IMG/VR virus record: IMGVR_UViG_3300034272_002264
Coordinates: 1 to 33,318 of that record
Length of the DNA stretch: 33,318 bases
From: a virus
Reading direction: 5' to 3' (one strand)
The stretch's first letter is position 1, and each line of letters opens with the position of its first letter. Under the pieces are notes generated by a model. That model was given only the letters and a program-made list of their open reading frames with translations. It did not search any database and had not been told where the DNA came from. Shown here in pieces: positions 20,745 through 28,439 of this stretch. Both the position numbers and the translations under genes were made by a program.

Positions 20745-21755
20745 ATGACGGTGACAAAACAAACATATGTGCTAATCGACACGCAGAATTTGTTTTTACG
20801 TGTAAGGCATGGCACTCGTGCCCCGGACGCCGATACCCAGTTCAATCTCGCACTGCATATTGTTTTCAACAGCATTAAAAAAGTTTGGCAACAGTTTGAT
20901 GCCAGTCATTTGATCTTTTGTCTGGAAGGTCGCTCCTGGCGCAAAGATATCTATCCAGTATATAAGGCCAATCGCAAGGTAGCAGCAGCAGCCAAATCTC
21001 CTGTAGAGCAAGCCGAGGACACTGCGTTCTTCCAAGTCATGGAAGAGTTTACAACATGGCTTCGCGAGCACACAAATGTCACACTGCTAAGGCATCCACA
21101 TGCTGAAGCTGATGACATGATTGCTCGTTGGGTGCATCTGCATCCCCATGACATGCATATTATCATCAGCAGTGATGGTGACTTTCAGCAGCTGGTGGCA
21201 GAACACTGTTGGATTTACAACGGTATTGCTGGACTGCTTTATACCCATACTGGCATTTATGATCGTGATGGCAAAATTGCCAAAAACAATCGTGGTGAAG
21301 AACTGGCAGTGCCTGATCCCGAATGGCTGCTTTTTGAAAAATGCATGCGGGGTGATGATGGTGACAATGTCATGAGTGCATATCCCGGCGTCCGCAAAAA
21401 GAAGCTCCTGGAAGCTTATGGTGATAGACACAATCGTGGTTACACATGGAACAATCTCATGTTGAGTAAATGGGTTGATCACAACGATCAAGAACATCGA
21501 GTTCGCGATGATTACGAGCGCAATCGACTGCTGATTGATCTAGATGCTCAGCCACAGGATCTCAAGGAAAAATGGGACGAAACTATTCGCACAAGCATTA
21601 TTCAACAGCCGCGAACACAAGTGGGCATCAAGCTCATGAGGTTTTGCAACACACATGGGCTAGTCAGGGTGGAAAAGTATCATCAGGAATATGCCCCGTG
21701 CTTTAGCAGCCTATATACAGGAAACTTGATTAAAGACCTTGCATGTAGTGAATAG
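20745..21755 (+). CDS. rnh: T4-type RNase H / FEN-like 5'-3' exonuclease
   Basis: Removes RNA primers and 5' flaps behind the lagging strand; T4 RNase H is 305 residues, this is 334-336. FEN-family acidic motifs are all visible: VLIDTQNLFL, WRKDIYPVYKANR, HAEADDMIARW, IISSDGDFQQL and MRGDDGDNVMSAYPG. The metal-binding Asp and Glu residues are intact. ATG 20745 lies only one base after AGGAG, so GTG 20751, seven bases from it, may be the real start. It has its own strong promoter. It works with the polymerase and clamp encoded upstream. Confidence 0.9.
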   Translation: MTVTKQTYVLIDTQNLFLRVRHGTRAPDADTQFNLALHIVFNSIKKVWQQFDASHLIFCLEGRSWRKDIYPVYKANRKVAAAAKSPVEQAEDTAFFQVMEEFTTWLREHTNVTLLRHPHAEADDMIARWVHLHPHDMHIIISSDGDFQQLVAEHCWIYNGIAGLLYTHTGIYDRDGKIAKNNRGEELAVPDPEWLLFEKCMRGDDGDNVMSAYPGVRKKKLLEAYGDRHNRGYTWNNLMLSKWVDHNDQEHRVRDDYERNRLLIDLDAQPQDLKEKWDETIRTSIIQQPRTQVGIKLMRFCNTHGLVRVEKYHQEYAPCFSSLYTGNLIKDLACSE

Positions 21756-21760
21756 CTATC

Positions 21761-21964
21761 ATGTTGGTTCAGGTTTCCAAAAGTCTTGGTCTATATGCCT
21801 GGCGTGTGGAAGTTGATGAATCAGCGAGCTGGGAGTTCCATGAAAAATGGAAGCAATGGTTAGCTGAGTATTTTTCCACCAGCGAGTATTTTGTAGCGGC
21901 GATCAATGTGGTTTATTTTAAAACTCGAGAAAATGCCATGTTTTTTTCTTTGACTTGGAACTAA
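21761..21964 (+). CDS. Hypothetical protein
   Basis: 67 residues, starting five bases after the RNase H stop, so it is probably translated with it. It is rich in Trp and aromatic residues (LYAWRVEVDE, WEFHEKWKQWL) with a helix then a strand pair. No family is recognised. Its stop overlaps the next start (TAATG). Confidence 0.55.
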   Translation: MLVQVSKSLGLYAWRVEVDESASWEFHEKWKQWLAEYFSTSEYFVAAINVVYFKTRENAMFFSLTWN

Positions 21965-22173
21965 TGAGCAAGCCCTGGAATCTCACGCCACCGTGGCCCC
22001 ACAACTGCGCTTTGCCTGACAGCGAGCGCTTGGTGCGGTATAATCTGGCTCCCCAAATACGCGACTGGTGTGAAACGCAAACACAAGGTCAGTATTGGTG
22101 GGAGCCAGGCAGTCCGAACATTTACTTTGAGTTCCCTCAAGATTGCATGATGTTTCAAATGCGCTGGCGTTGA
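21964..22173 (+). CDS. Hypothetical protein
   Basis: 69 residues from ATG 21964, overlapping the previous stop by one base. Many Pro and Trp (KPWNLTPPWP, YWWEPGSPNIYFEFP) suggest a small compact fold. No family is recognised. The promoter for the following gene overlaps its stop codon. Confidence 0.55.
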   Translation: MSKPWNLTPPWPHNCALPDSERLVRYNLAPQIRDWCETQTQGQYWWEPGSPNIYFEFPQDCMMFQMRWR

Positions 22174-22198
22174 CACATGCTGCGTGATACGCTAAGTT
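22170..22198 (+). promoter_or_regulatory. Sigma70-like promoter
   Basis: TTGACA (22170-22175) and TAAGTT (22193-22198) are 17 bases apart, and the next ATG is six bases after the -10. The transcript would begin at or very near the start codon, so it may be leaderless. Confidence 0.5.
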
Positions 22199-22204
22199 AG
22201 TGAT

Positions 22205-22678
22205 ATGAAAAACAAGCTGGTATTACATCCCCTAACTGACAACAGTTGGCTGGCATGGCAGGGTGACACACGGCGGGCCTTGGTCGTGCAAACGGCTGAT
22301 CATCTACTATGGGTCACCTTGCAGGGTTCACAACAGTTTCCCGATCAGCAACAACTGGAAACTCACTTGGGTGTGGAACTCTTGGTTGCAGAAGTAGAAG
22401 AAATTGTGGAGCCAGATCAAACTCAACAGCAAGTTCAAGGCTTGCCGGTCAAGCACTGGCCAGTGTTCAACACAGTTACAGAACCTGTCGTTACATATAC
22501 TAAATCCACTACCAGTGCTGTGCAATATGCAGCAGGATATTGGGCTTTTTTGTTTGCAGCAGGTTGGACAGGCAGTTGGTGCCCCAAGATACAAACACTT
22601 GCTGATTACCAACACATTGGACCTTTTTCCAGCAAGCTGGAAATGCAAACAGCCATAAACACCAAAAACCGAGAGTAG
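22205..22678 (+). CDS. Conserved phage-type hypothetical protein
   Basis: 157 residues. The first part is a strand-rich domain (KLVLHPLTDNSWLAWQG). The second part has GLPVKHWPVFN, YTKSTTSAVQYAAGYWAF, GWTGSWCPKIQTL and YQHIGPFSSKLEMQ. I have seen this second block in other T4-like phage proteins, always without function. It has a single Cys and no catalytic pattern. Probably leaderless, since its promoter lies just before the ATG. Confidence 0.6.
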   Translation: MKNKLVLHPLTDNSWLAWQGDTRRALVVQTADHLLWVTLQGSQQFPDQQQLETHLGVELLVAEVEEIVEPDQTQQQVQGLPVKHWPVFNTVTEPVVTYTKSTTSAVQYAAGYWAFLFAAGWTGSWCPKIQTLADYQHIGPFSSKLEMQTAINTKNRE

Positions 22679-22681
22679 CAC

Positions 22682-22909
22682 ATGGACATTCAACCTATTC
22701 GAGATTTCCAAAACAGCTATAAAGCCGCTCGTGATAGCAACAGTCGTGAAATCCGACTCAGTGTAAATCAAGCACAACGCCTACACGACAGCATCAGTGA
22801 GGTTCTAGCGGAAACAGTCAAGTTGCAGAACGATACCATTCTGCTGCAAAGTCAGCTGACTGATGCATTGAAAAATCCCAAAATGGATTGGAATGGAGGT
22901 AAGTTTTGA
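22682..22909 (+). CDS. Hypothetical coiled-coil protein
   Basis: 75 residues, starting three bases after the previous stop. The heptad pattern in SVNQAQRLHDSISEVLAET and the next helix with DTILLQSQL predict a coiled coil. Function unknown. The sequence for its last residues (GGKF) also holds the ribosome-binding site of the next gene. Confidence 0.55.
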   Translation: MDIQPIRDFQNSYKAARDSNSREIRLSVNQAQRLHDSISEVLAETVKLQNDTILLQSQLTDALKNPKMDWNGGKF

Positions 22910-23565
22910 ACCTTGTTTATCGCAAATGTGATAACAGCTTGATTTCTGACATGTTGCCGGGATTCTTGCATTTAGATCGCGGCAGTTGGGTAGCAGGCGG
23001 CGCTGCCAGATGCTTGTGGTTCTCCCAGGAATCACGTCTCATGAGCACAGCTAGTGATGGCTACAAGCAAGACATAGATGTGTTTTGTAAAACCCTTGAA
23101 CAGCAACAGGAGATCAAGGCATATGTGCAAAATCGGTATTTGTCATCAAAAAAACATTTTTACCTAGACGATCCCCAAATAGATTTTTTGAAATCTCCTG
23201 ATGTTTATACCTCCCATAATGCTACTACATTTAGGAACTGTAGGAAAACTCCCAATGAGTTTTACAGCTTGCAAATAATTAAACGCTGTCAGGAATCTCT
23301 TACTGAGCTTCTCGATAGTTTTGATTTTTACAACTGTCAGTTTGCCACAAATGGAATTTGGATGGTAGCCAGCAAGGCAGCTATTGCCAGTTGGGAAAAC
23401 AACACCATCATGGTAAACGAGCAATATCAGGGTGAAATAAAAATTGCCCGTATTTTAAAGTATTGCATTTATGGTTTAAATCCCACACGTGAGTTATGGC
23501 AAGATATCTTGAACAAAAGTCTAGCAACACGCACATCTGGATGGAATTATGACTACGCAGCTTGA
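22906..23565 (+). CDS. Pol-beta-type nucleotidyltransferase-like protein
   Basis: 219 residues. The start is TTG 22906, overlapping the previous stop, with GGAGG eight bases upstream; no ATG is near. WVAGGAARCLW (28-38) followed by DIDVF (D56, D58) is the GG...R plus DxD pattern of the nucleotidyltransferase fold (polyA polymerase, CCA-adding and toxin-type enzymes). A third acidic residue may lie in FDFYNCQFA. The substrate is unknown; similar phage proteins exist without known role. It could modify RNA ends, a nucleotide or a protein. The downstream gene overlaps by 17 bases. Confidence 0.65.
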   Translation: MNLVYRKCDNSLISDMLPGFLHLDRGSWVAGGAARCLWFSQESRLMSTASDGYKQDIDVFCKTLEQQQEIKAYVQNRYLSSKKHFYLDDPQIDFLKSPDVYTSHNATTFRNCRKTPNEFYSLQIIKRCQESLTELLDSFDFYNCQFATNGIWMVASKAAIASWENNTIMVNEQYQGEIKIARILKYCIYGLNPTRELWQDILNKSLATRTSGWNYDYAA

Positions 23566-23899
23566 CCAAGCTCGCATGCAAAGCTTGCTATGCGATTATG
23601 TAATATGCGTGCCCCGAGATAATGTTGCTTGTTTTGCAGGAGTAGCATTGCCCTACCAGGATTTGGGAATATTCCTGATTTGGGTGATATCCGGTGCAAA
23701 AGTTTATCAACAAGCCTATCTGCAACAAAATCGACATGAACTTTTAGCAGAACTTAATCCACAATGGGAAAACATCCGGGGTAGCGATTTGGTTTGGAAA
23801 ATCTATAAAACCATGGGTCAGAAAGTTCAAGCCATGAACGATCAACAGGTCTTAAATTTGTGCAACATGTTGTGGCCCGATGACCAACAACTTGCCTAA
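23549..23899 (+). CDS. Hypothetical protein
   Basis: 116 residues, overlapping both neighbours (17 and 20 bases), so it is made as part of one operon. A hydrophobic stretch LPYQDLGIFLIWVISGAKV is amphipathic and probably folds in a globular core and not as a membrane span. It has four Cys and no known motif. Not recognised. Confidence 0.55.
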   Translation: MTTQLDQARMQSLLCDYVICVPRDNVACFAGVALPYQDLGIFLIWVISGAKVYQQAYLQQNRHELLAELNPQWENIRGSDLVWKIYKTMGQKVQAMNDQQVLNLCNMLWPDDQQLA

Positions 23900-24290
23900 T
23901 CTCCCCCTGCACTGGGAATCAAAATTAGATTTTGTTCAGTGGTTAATGACTGAAAAGTCACTTGGCGAAGTTGCACATTTTCCATTGGATCATCGTCAAG
24001 CTCAGAATTTCCTGTTTGCTAATACACGTGAAGAAAAATGGCAACTAACGGCCGGCGGAACAGTGTGGATGGAGAGAAAATTTGCAAGTTGGAAGCTACA
24101 GTTTCCTCATGATTTATCAACCAATAACGTGCTACGCCTTGTAAAATGTTTCCCCAGCCAACCTTTTTATCTCACATGGGCGCGGAGTCAGCTTACAAGT
24201 GTTGATGTTTTTGATCCTCGTATCAACATGGAATGGCAACTGATGGATTATGATATCCATAAATGGTTGGATTTCCGAAAAACCAGTTGA
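23880..24290 (+). CDS. Hypothetical protein
   Basis: 136 residues, start ATG 23880 overlapping the previous gene by 20 bases. It is rich in Trp and aromatic residues (WKLQFPHDL, MEWQLMDYDIHKWLDF) and looks globular. No family is recognised. The promoter of the AAA+ gene overlaps its stop codon. Confidence 0.55.
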   Translation: MTNNLPNLPLHWESKLDFVQWLMTEKSLGEVAHFPLDHRQAQNFLFANTREEKWQLTAGGTVWMERKFASWKLQFPHDLSTNNVLRLVKCFPSQPFYLTWARSQLTSVDVFDPRINMEWQLMDYDIHKWLDFRKTS

Positions 24291-24315
24291 CGTGCCTAAA
24301 TCTTCATGCTATACA
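24287..24315 (+). promoter_or_regulatory. Sigma70-like promoter for the MoxR-type gene
   Basis: TTGACG (24287-24292) and TATACA (24310-24315) are 17 bases apart; each is one base off consensus. The ATG follows 37 bases after the -10. Confidence 0.6.
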
Positions 24316-24352
24316 GAGTATATTATCAACAAGCAAGGACAGAGATACTACA

Positions 24353-25558
24353 ATGGCTCGAGCAGCTACACGTAACAATCAAATGATTGAAACTATTTCC
24401 ATTACCCCCAACCGACTGCAACATGCAATCCGTCATTGCATTTCACGTCGTCGTCCATTAATGGTATGGGGTCCACCAGGTATTGGCAAAAGCGACATTG
24501 TGGCGTATGTTGCTCGTGAACTTGGTCGTCCACTTATTGATATTCGGCTACCACTGCTTGAGCCCACAGACATGCGTGGTATCCCCTATCTAGCAGAAGT
24601 CAAAGTTTACAACGAGCAAGGCGAACTGCTGCGCGATGAACTGGGTGTGCCAGTAACAGATCGTGAGTTCCGCTGGAGCCCTCCCAGCGATCTACCCACC
24701 GACAAGCTGAGCAATGCTCTGGTATTTTTTGATGAAATCTCTGCTGCCCCGCCCAGCGTGCAGGCTGCAACATATCAGATCATTCTCAACCGTCGTATTG
24801 GCAGCTATCAGCTTCCCGACAACGTGGTAATGGTAGCAGCTGGCAATCGTGTGCGTGACAAAGGTGTTGCCTACAACATGCCCACTCCGCTGGCCAATCG
24901 TTTCAGCCACGTAACACTGGAACCCAACATTGATGACTGGAAGGACTGGGCCATCCGTAACAAGATCCATCGCGATGTTGTGGGTTATCTTAGCTTTCAG
25001 CCTCAAGATCTCATGAACTTCAACCCCAGCAACGACAGCTATGCGTTTGCTACACCGCGTACTTGGTACTTTGTAAGCGATCTACTGCAAGAGCCCGACG
25101 GTCGTGATGCACAACTGGATGGTGAAACACTGAGTGATCTAGTGCGTGGAACTGTGGGTGATGCTGCTGGCACCAAGTTTCTCAGCTATCGACGCAGTGC
25201 AAGCACACTTCCCAATGCGCGAGACATTCTCGATGGTAAAGTCAAGTCGCTCAAGAACATCAGCCCAGATGTCATGCACGCTTTGGTGATTGCACTGTGT
25301 TACGAGCTGTTTGCCAGCAACGCTCGGGCTCGTGCAGCAGTAGCAAATGGTGGAAAAGATGCACTGAAAACTTGGCATACAAATGATGTTGACACTTTTT
25401 TCCGCTTCATGATGGACAACCTTCCTCCGGAAATGTGTGTGTTTGGCGGCAAGACACTGCTGAATAACGAAAATGGCATCCAAGTGCATGGCATGATGTT
25501 GAAAACTTGGGCAGAGTTTACTGATCGATTCCTGGAACTAATGCCCAGCCGCAACTGA
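24353..25558 (+). CDS. MoxR-type AAA+ ATPase
   Basis: 401 residues from ATG 24353; a longer frame from 24263 would cover the promoter. Walker A is GPPGIGKS (40-47), Walker B is LVFFDE (123-128), sensor 1 is AAGNR (N165), and an Arg finger region follows (MPTPLANRFSHV). The long insert after Walker A (residues ~66-115, LLEPTDMRGIPYLAEV) is typical of the MoxR/CbxX group. MoxR ATPases act with VWA-domain partners as chaperones that load metal or remodel complexes, and the gene after the terminator encodes such a partner. The target in phage infection is unknown. Confidence 0.85.
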   Translation: MARAATRNNQMIETISITPNRLQHAIRHCISRRRPLMVWGPPGIGKSDIVAYVARELGRPLIDIRLPLLEPTDMRGIPYLAEVKVYNEQGELLRDELGVPVTDREFRWSPPSDLPTDKLSNALVFFDEISAAPPSVQAATYQIILNRRIGSYQLPDNVVMVAAGNRVRDKGVAYNMPTPLANRFSHVTLEPNIDDWKDWAIRNKIHRDVVGYLSFQPQDLMNFNPSNDSYAFATPRTWYFVSDLLQEPDGRDAQLDGETLSDLVRGTVGDAAGTKFLSYRRSASTLPNARDILDGKVKSLKNISPDVMHALVIALCYELFASNARARAAVANGGKDALKTWHTNDVDTFFRFMMDNLPPEMCVFGGKTLLNNENGIQVHGMMLKTWAEFTDRFLELMPSRN

Positions 25559-25566
25559 CAAAAAAA

Positions 25567-25589
25567 GGGCGCCTAGTGCGCCCTTTTTT
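25567..25589 (+). terminator. Rho-independent terminator
   Basis: GGGCGC (25567-25572) and GCGCCC (25578-25583) form a 6-bp GC stem with a 5-base loop, preceded by A7 and followed by T6. It separates the ATPase gene from its VWA partner and would work on both strands. Confidence 0.9.
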
Positions 25590-25594
25590 ACCTA

Positions 25595-25622
25595 TTGACA
25601 AATGTCAGTTATGTTTTATCAT
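25595..25622 (+). promoter_or_regulatory. Sigma70 promoter for the VWA/metallopeptidase-like gene
   Basis: TTGACA (25595-25600) and TATCAT (25617-25622) are 16 bases apart, immediately downstream of the terminator. The ATG follows 24 bases after the -10 with GTGAGGA between. Confidence 0.7.
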
Positions 25623-25646
25623 TTAGCTTGAAATCGTGAGGATGTC

Positions 25647-26912
25647 ATGGACGACACAGAGAAGAAAATTACCAAAGCCAAAATCAAACTGTTTTTTGAA
25701 CATCCGTTTTTTGGCAATCTAACCATGGGCATGAAACTGCTGGACAGCACTGACAGTGGTTGGTGTCCCACAGCAGCAACTGATGGGCGCAACATCTACT
25801 ACAATCGTAACTTTTTTCAAAATCTAAATCCCAACGAAGTGATTTTCGTTCTTTGTCATGAGATTCTGCATGTGGCATTTGATCATCTTGGTCGCCGCAA
25901 TCATCGCGATCCGGGATATTGGAACATGGCAAATGATTATGTTATCAATGCCATGCTCATGAAGGAAAAAATTGGCACAATGCCCACCAAGCCAGTAGAG
26001 GATCCTGCTGCCAAAGCTCGTGGTGAAACCCATCAGCGTGTGGGGCTTTATGATGCTCGTTATGATGGTTGGTATAGCGAAAAGATCTATGAAGATCTAC
26101 AAAAGCGCAAAGTGGAAAAAAAGCTAACTCTGGATGTGCATCTTGAGCTTGGTGATGATGCCAAAAACGGACAGGGAAAAGACCAGCCAGGCACATCAGG
26201 TCCCGGCGTGGAAATCAGTGCAGAAGACCTGCGCAAGATTCGAGAAGAAATGCGTGGGCGAGTGATCACCGCAGCACAAAGCGCTCAAGCAGCTGGCAAA
26301 CTGCCTGCAAGCATTGCTCGTTTGGTGAACGAACTAACTGAGCCTGTGATTAACTGGCGTGAACTTCTAGCGCAAAATATTCAAAGCTGTCTAACTGACG
26401 ATTTCACTTTCCAACGTCCCAATCGCCGGCACATGTATAGCGGGGTATTTCTACCCTCTCTCAAGAAAGATGAAACTGTTGATGTAACAGTGGCTATCGA
26501 CATGAGTGGCAGTATCAGTGACAAAATGGCACAAGAGTTTCTCAGTGAAGTTTGGGGTATTGCCAACAGTTATGCTGATTTCCGTATCAGTGTTCTGTGT
26601 TTTGATACACAGGTTTACAATTTCCAAGTGTTTACTCCTGATACTGTTGATGATCTCTTGTCCTATGAGTGCAAGGGCGGCGGAGGAACAGATTTCATGG
26701 CATTTTGGAACTATTGGCGTGAAAACGACATTGAGCCCAAAAAAGCTGTGATTTTCACAGACGGCTATCCTGGGGGTGAATGGGGTCCTAGCAACTACGC
26801 TGATACACTTTGGATTATCACCGAGGGTAGGCATACCAAGATTGTCCCCCCGTTTGGGGAATACGCTTATTTTGAAGCACAACAAGGTGTTGTGGAAGTC
26901 GGCACCGTATAA
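25647..26912 (+). CDS. VWA-like/metallopeptidase-like protein (DUF2201 type), MoxR partner
   Basis: 421 residues. The N-terminal domain has VLCHEILHVAFDH (H71, E72, H75, H80), a zinc-metallopeptidase HExxH helix. The C-terminal domain (from ~275) has AIDMSGSIS, a MIDAS-type metal site, then GGGGTDF and FTDGYPGGEWG, as in the VWA-like DUF2201 proteins. A charged linker lies between (~165-235). In bacteria these are encoded beside MoxR-type ATPases, as here. Whether the HExxH site is active in phages is not known. It has its own promoter, so ATPase and partner can be made in different amounts. Assignment rests on visible motifs. Confidence 0.85.
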   Translation: MDDTEKKITKAKIKLFFEHPFFGNLTMGMKLLDSTDSGWCPTAATDGRNIYYNRNFFQNLNPNEVIFVLCHEILHVAFDHLGRRNHRDPGYWNMANDYVINAMLMKEKIGTMPTKPVEDPAAKARGETHQRVGLYDARYDGWYSEKIYEDLQKRKVEKKLTLDVHLELGDDAKNGQGKDQPGTSGPGVEISAEDLRKIREEMRGRVITAAQSAQAAGKLPASIARLVNELTEPVINWRELLAQNIQSCLTDDFTFQRPNRRHMYSGVFLPSLKKDETVDVTVAIDMSGSISDKMAQEFLSEVWGIANSYADFRISVLCFDTQVYNFQVFTPDTVDDLLSYECKGGGGTDFMAFWNYWRENDIEPKKAVIFTDGYPGGEWGPSNYADTLWIITEGRHTKIVPPFGEYAYFEAQQGVVEVGTV

Positions 26913-26923
26913 CGAGGAATAAC

Positions 26924-27193
26924 ATGTCAGCAGAATTTAATCATCAACTACAAGAACTCACTGTGCGCCTGTGCAGTGTGATTGCCGAAAAGCTTGCTTA
27001 TGTAAGCCAAAATCTCGAGGGCGCGGAACGACTGCGGGTAACTCGCATGATTGAAGATGACTTGCCCACTGTGGTAAGCAATACAATTGCAAAAACTCTC
27101 AGTCTCCACAGCGCCAAAGGTGTGGAATGGCTGGAACAGAATCTTGACAGCATGGCAGAAACTTATTGTAGGAAGTTCATGGGACGGGATTAG
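26924..27193 (+). CDS. Hypothetical helical protein
   Basis: 89 residues, 11 bases after the VWA-like gene, with GAGGAA upstream, so co-transcribed. It is almost all helix (QELTVRLCSVIAEKLAYVS, then RVTRMIEDDLPTVV). It has no known motif. It could be an accessory of the MoxR/VWA pair, but only position supports this. Confidence 0.6.
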   Translation: MSAEFNHQLQELTVRLCSVIAEKLAYVSQNLEGAERLRVTRMIEDDLPTVVSNTIAKTLSLHSAKGVEWLEQNLDSMAETYCRKFMGRD

Positions 27194-27197
27194 TTTT

Positions 27198-27569
27198 ATG
27201 ACATCATGCCCCTGGCAAAATGTTGTGTTCCGACCTTACGATGGTCTTTTGGAATCTGATCAACAGCTGGAGCATAAATCATACGATATCCCTGCTAGGC
27301 GGTTTTACATGATGACCCCTCGGGGACACGAAGGGCCAGTTTGGCAAGGCATGGAAGACAAGATTGCTCCTATTGCCGAAGTTTTAGCCATATTTGAATC
27401 AGGTAGTCCGGAAGACTGGGAACATCATTTATCTCATGCATATAGTCTATACATGAGTAATAGCAAGTCCCACAAGGCTAGTTGGGTTCGAGATGTTGAT
27501 CATGAGAATGTGGAAGTTTACAAGGCCTATAAAAACTGGCGCATGCTGAAAGCCATGTATCGACGTTAG
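27198..27569 (+). CDS. Hypothetical protein
   Basis: 123 residues from ATG 27198, four bases after the previous stop. An in-frame ATG at 27087 would overlap the upstream gene by 107 bases and is unlikely. The protein has a mixed fold with PARRFYMMTPRGHEG, then helices ending in KAYKNWRMLKAMYRR, a basic tail. No family is recognised. A long hairpin follows the gene. Confidence 0.55.
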   Translation: MTSCPWQNVVFRPYDGLLESDQQLEHKSYDIPARRFYMMTPRGHEGPVWQGMEDKIAPIAEVLAIFESGSPEDWEHHLSHAYSLYMSNSKSHKASWVRDVDHENVEVYKAYKNWRMLKAMYRR

Positions 27570-27577
27570 TTAATACC

Positions 27578-27626
27578 TATGCAAAAATGTATAGCTGGTT
27601 TGTTCTAGCTATACATTTCTTGCATA
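27578..27626 (+). terminator. Long hairpin, probable terminator or RNA-processing site
   Basis: A 19-bp stem with one bulged C: TATGCAA plus AAATGTATAGCT (27578-27596) pairs with AGCTATACATTT plus TTGCATA (27607-27626), with a 10-base loop. It lacks a pure T tail. Its length suits termination, RNase III cutting or 3'-end protection. Confidence 0.6.
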
Positions 27627-27647
27627 CCTAGCTCGTTTCATCAGCGT

Positions 27648-27675
27648 TTGATATCCTAGAAACATGTGTTAAATA
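27648..27675 (+). promoter_or_regulatory. Sigma70-like promoter
   Basis: TTGATA (27648-27653) and TAAATA (27670-27675) are 16 bases apart. The next gene starts 40 bases after the -10. Confidence 0.45.
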
Positions 27676-27715
27676 TGTTTTGTGTGCAGTGCAGCATAAA
27701 AAAAAGGAACTAAAG

Positions 27716-27886
27716 ATGATTGCAATTCTACGAGACTATCTTTCACTTATCTCTGTTAAAGACAAAATCAACAACCAGCTTACTGGAAATCGCGACGTGC
27801 ATGAATACTTCCGTGCGGAATACAAGCGCAATCCTGCTGCTGCGTTTGAATACTGGCAAAGCACTGGAAAGTTTAACTTTAACTGA
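27716..27886 (+). CDS. Small hypothetical protein
   Basis: 56 residues from ATG 27716, with AAAAAGGAA upstream. Upstream in-frame ATG 27680 would lie in the leader and has no Shine-Dalgarno. It is helical and basic (MIAILRDYLSLISVKDKI, then a FRAEYKRNPAAAFEYW segment). It stands alone between a promoter and a terminator, the pattern of phage early host-takeover genes. No function is known. Confidence 0.6.
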   Translation: MIAILRDYLSLISVKDKINNQLTGNRDVHEYFRAEYKRNPAAAFEYWQSTGKFNFN

Positions 27887-27893
27887 TAAAGAT

Positions 27894-27920
27894 CAACCCC
27901 TTAACTGGGGTTGTTTTTTT
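27894..27920 (+). terminator. Rho-independent terminator
   Basis: CAACCCC (27894-27900) and GGGGTTG (27907-27913) form a 7-bp stem with a 6-base loop, followed by T7. The last two T are shared with the next promoter's TTGACA. Confidence 0.92.
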
Positions 27921-27947
27921 GACAGTGCAGTCAACCTCCTGTAATAT
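27919..27947 (+). promoter_or_regulatory. Sigma70 promoter for mazG
   Basis: TTGACA (27919-27924) and TAATAT (27942-27947) are 17 bases apart; the -35 box begins within the terminator's T run. The mazG ATG is 18 bases after the -10 with AGGGAG between. Confidence 0.75.
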
Positions 27948-27965
27948 AGTCAGGGAGATAAAAAT

Positions 27966-28376
27966 ATGACAATAGATTTAAACCGTTATCAAGATTTCGT
28001 AGCTGCTGTTACCAGTGAGCCCAGTAACAACCTGCAGGCTCTTATTGCCCGATTGCAAGCTCTTGTTGTTGCAGAGCCTCGTTTCAATCCCAGCCTGTTG
28101 CTTACTGCGACTGTGGGCATGGCAAGTGAAGGTGGCGAAATGGCAGAAATCGTGAAAAAGGTAGTATGGCAGGGTAAACCCTGGAATGACGACGTGAAGT
28201 TTCACTTGCAGAGGGAATTAGGTGATGTAATTTGGTATTGGGTCAACGCCTGCCGGGCATTGAACATTGATCCCAATGAAGTTATTGCGGAAAATGTGCG
28301 CAAACTGGAAAACCGCTATCCTGGCGGAAGCTTTGATGTGCATTATAGCGAAAATCGGGAATCAGGGGATTTATAA
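27966..28376 (+). CDS. mazG: MazG-type nucleotide pyrophosphohydrolase
   Basis: 136 residues, single-domain MazG. The magnesium-binding motif is ASEGGEMAEIVKK (E55, E58) with ELGDVIWYW (E84, D87), the ExxE...ExxD pattern of the all-alpha NTP pyrophosphatases. It hydrolyses nucleoside triphosphates to monophosphates; phage MazG has been proposed to act on (p)ppGpp or on dGTP/dCTP to shift metabolism. It has its own strong early-type promoter. The next gene is an HD alarmone-hydrolase-like protein, which fits a joint role in nucleotide signalling. Confidence 0.9.
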   Translation: MTIDLNRYQDFVAAVTSEPSNNLQALIARLQALVVAEPRFNPSLLLTATVGMASEGGEMAEIVKKVVWQGKPWNDDVKFHLQRELGDVIWYWVNACRALNIDPNEVIAENVRKLENRYPGGSFDVHYSENRESGDL

Positions 28377-28405
28377 CCCCCTAGTTCCATCGGGCTACAA
28401 GCAGG

Positions 28406-28433
28406 TTGACAAATTTATCATAACCTATAGAGT
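28406..28433 (+). promoter_or_regulatory. Promoter-like element before the HD-domain gene
   Basis: A perfect TTGACA (28406-28411) is followed by TATAGA at 14 bases or TAGAGT (28428-28433) at 16 bases. The spacing is not ideal. The ATG at 28440 lies within a few bases of the expected transcript start. Confidence 0.4.
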
Positions 28434-28439
28434 CTCAGT

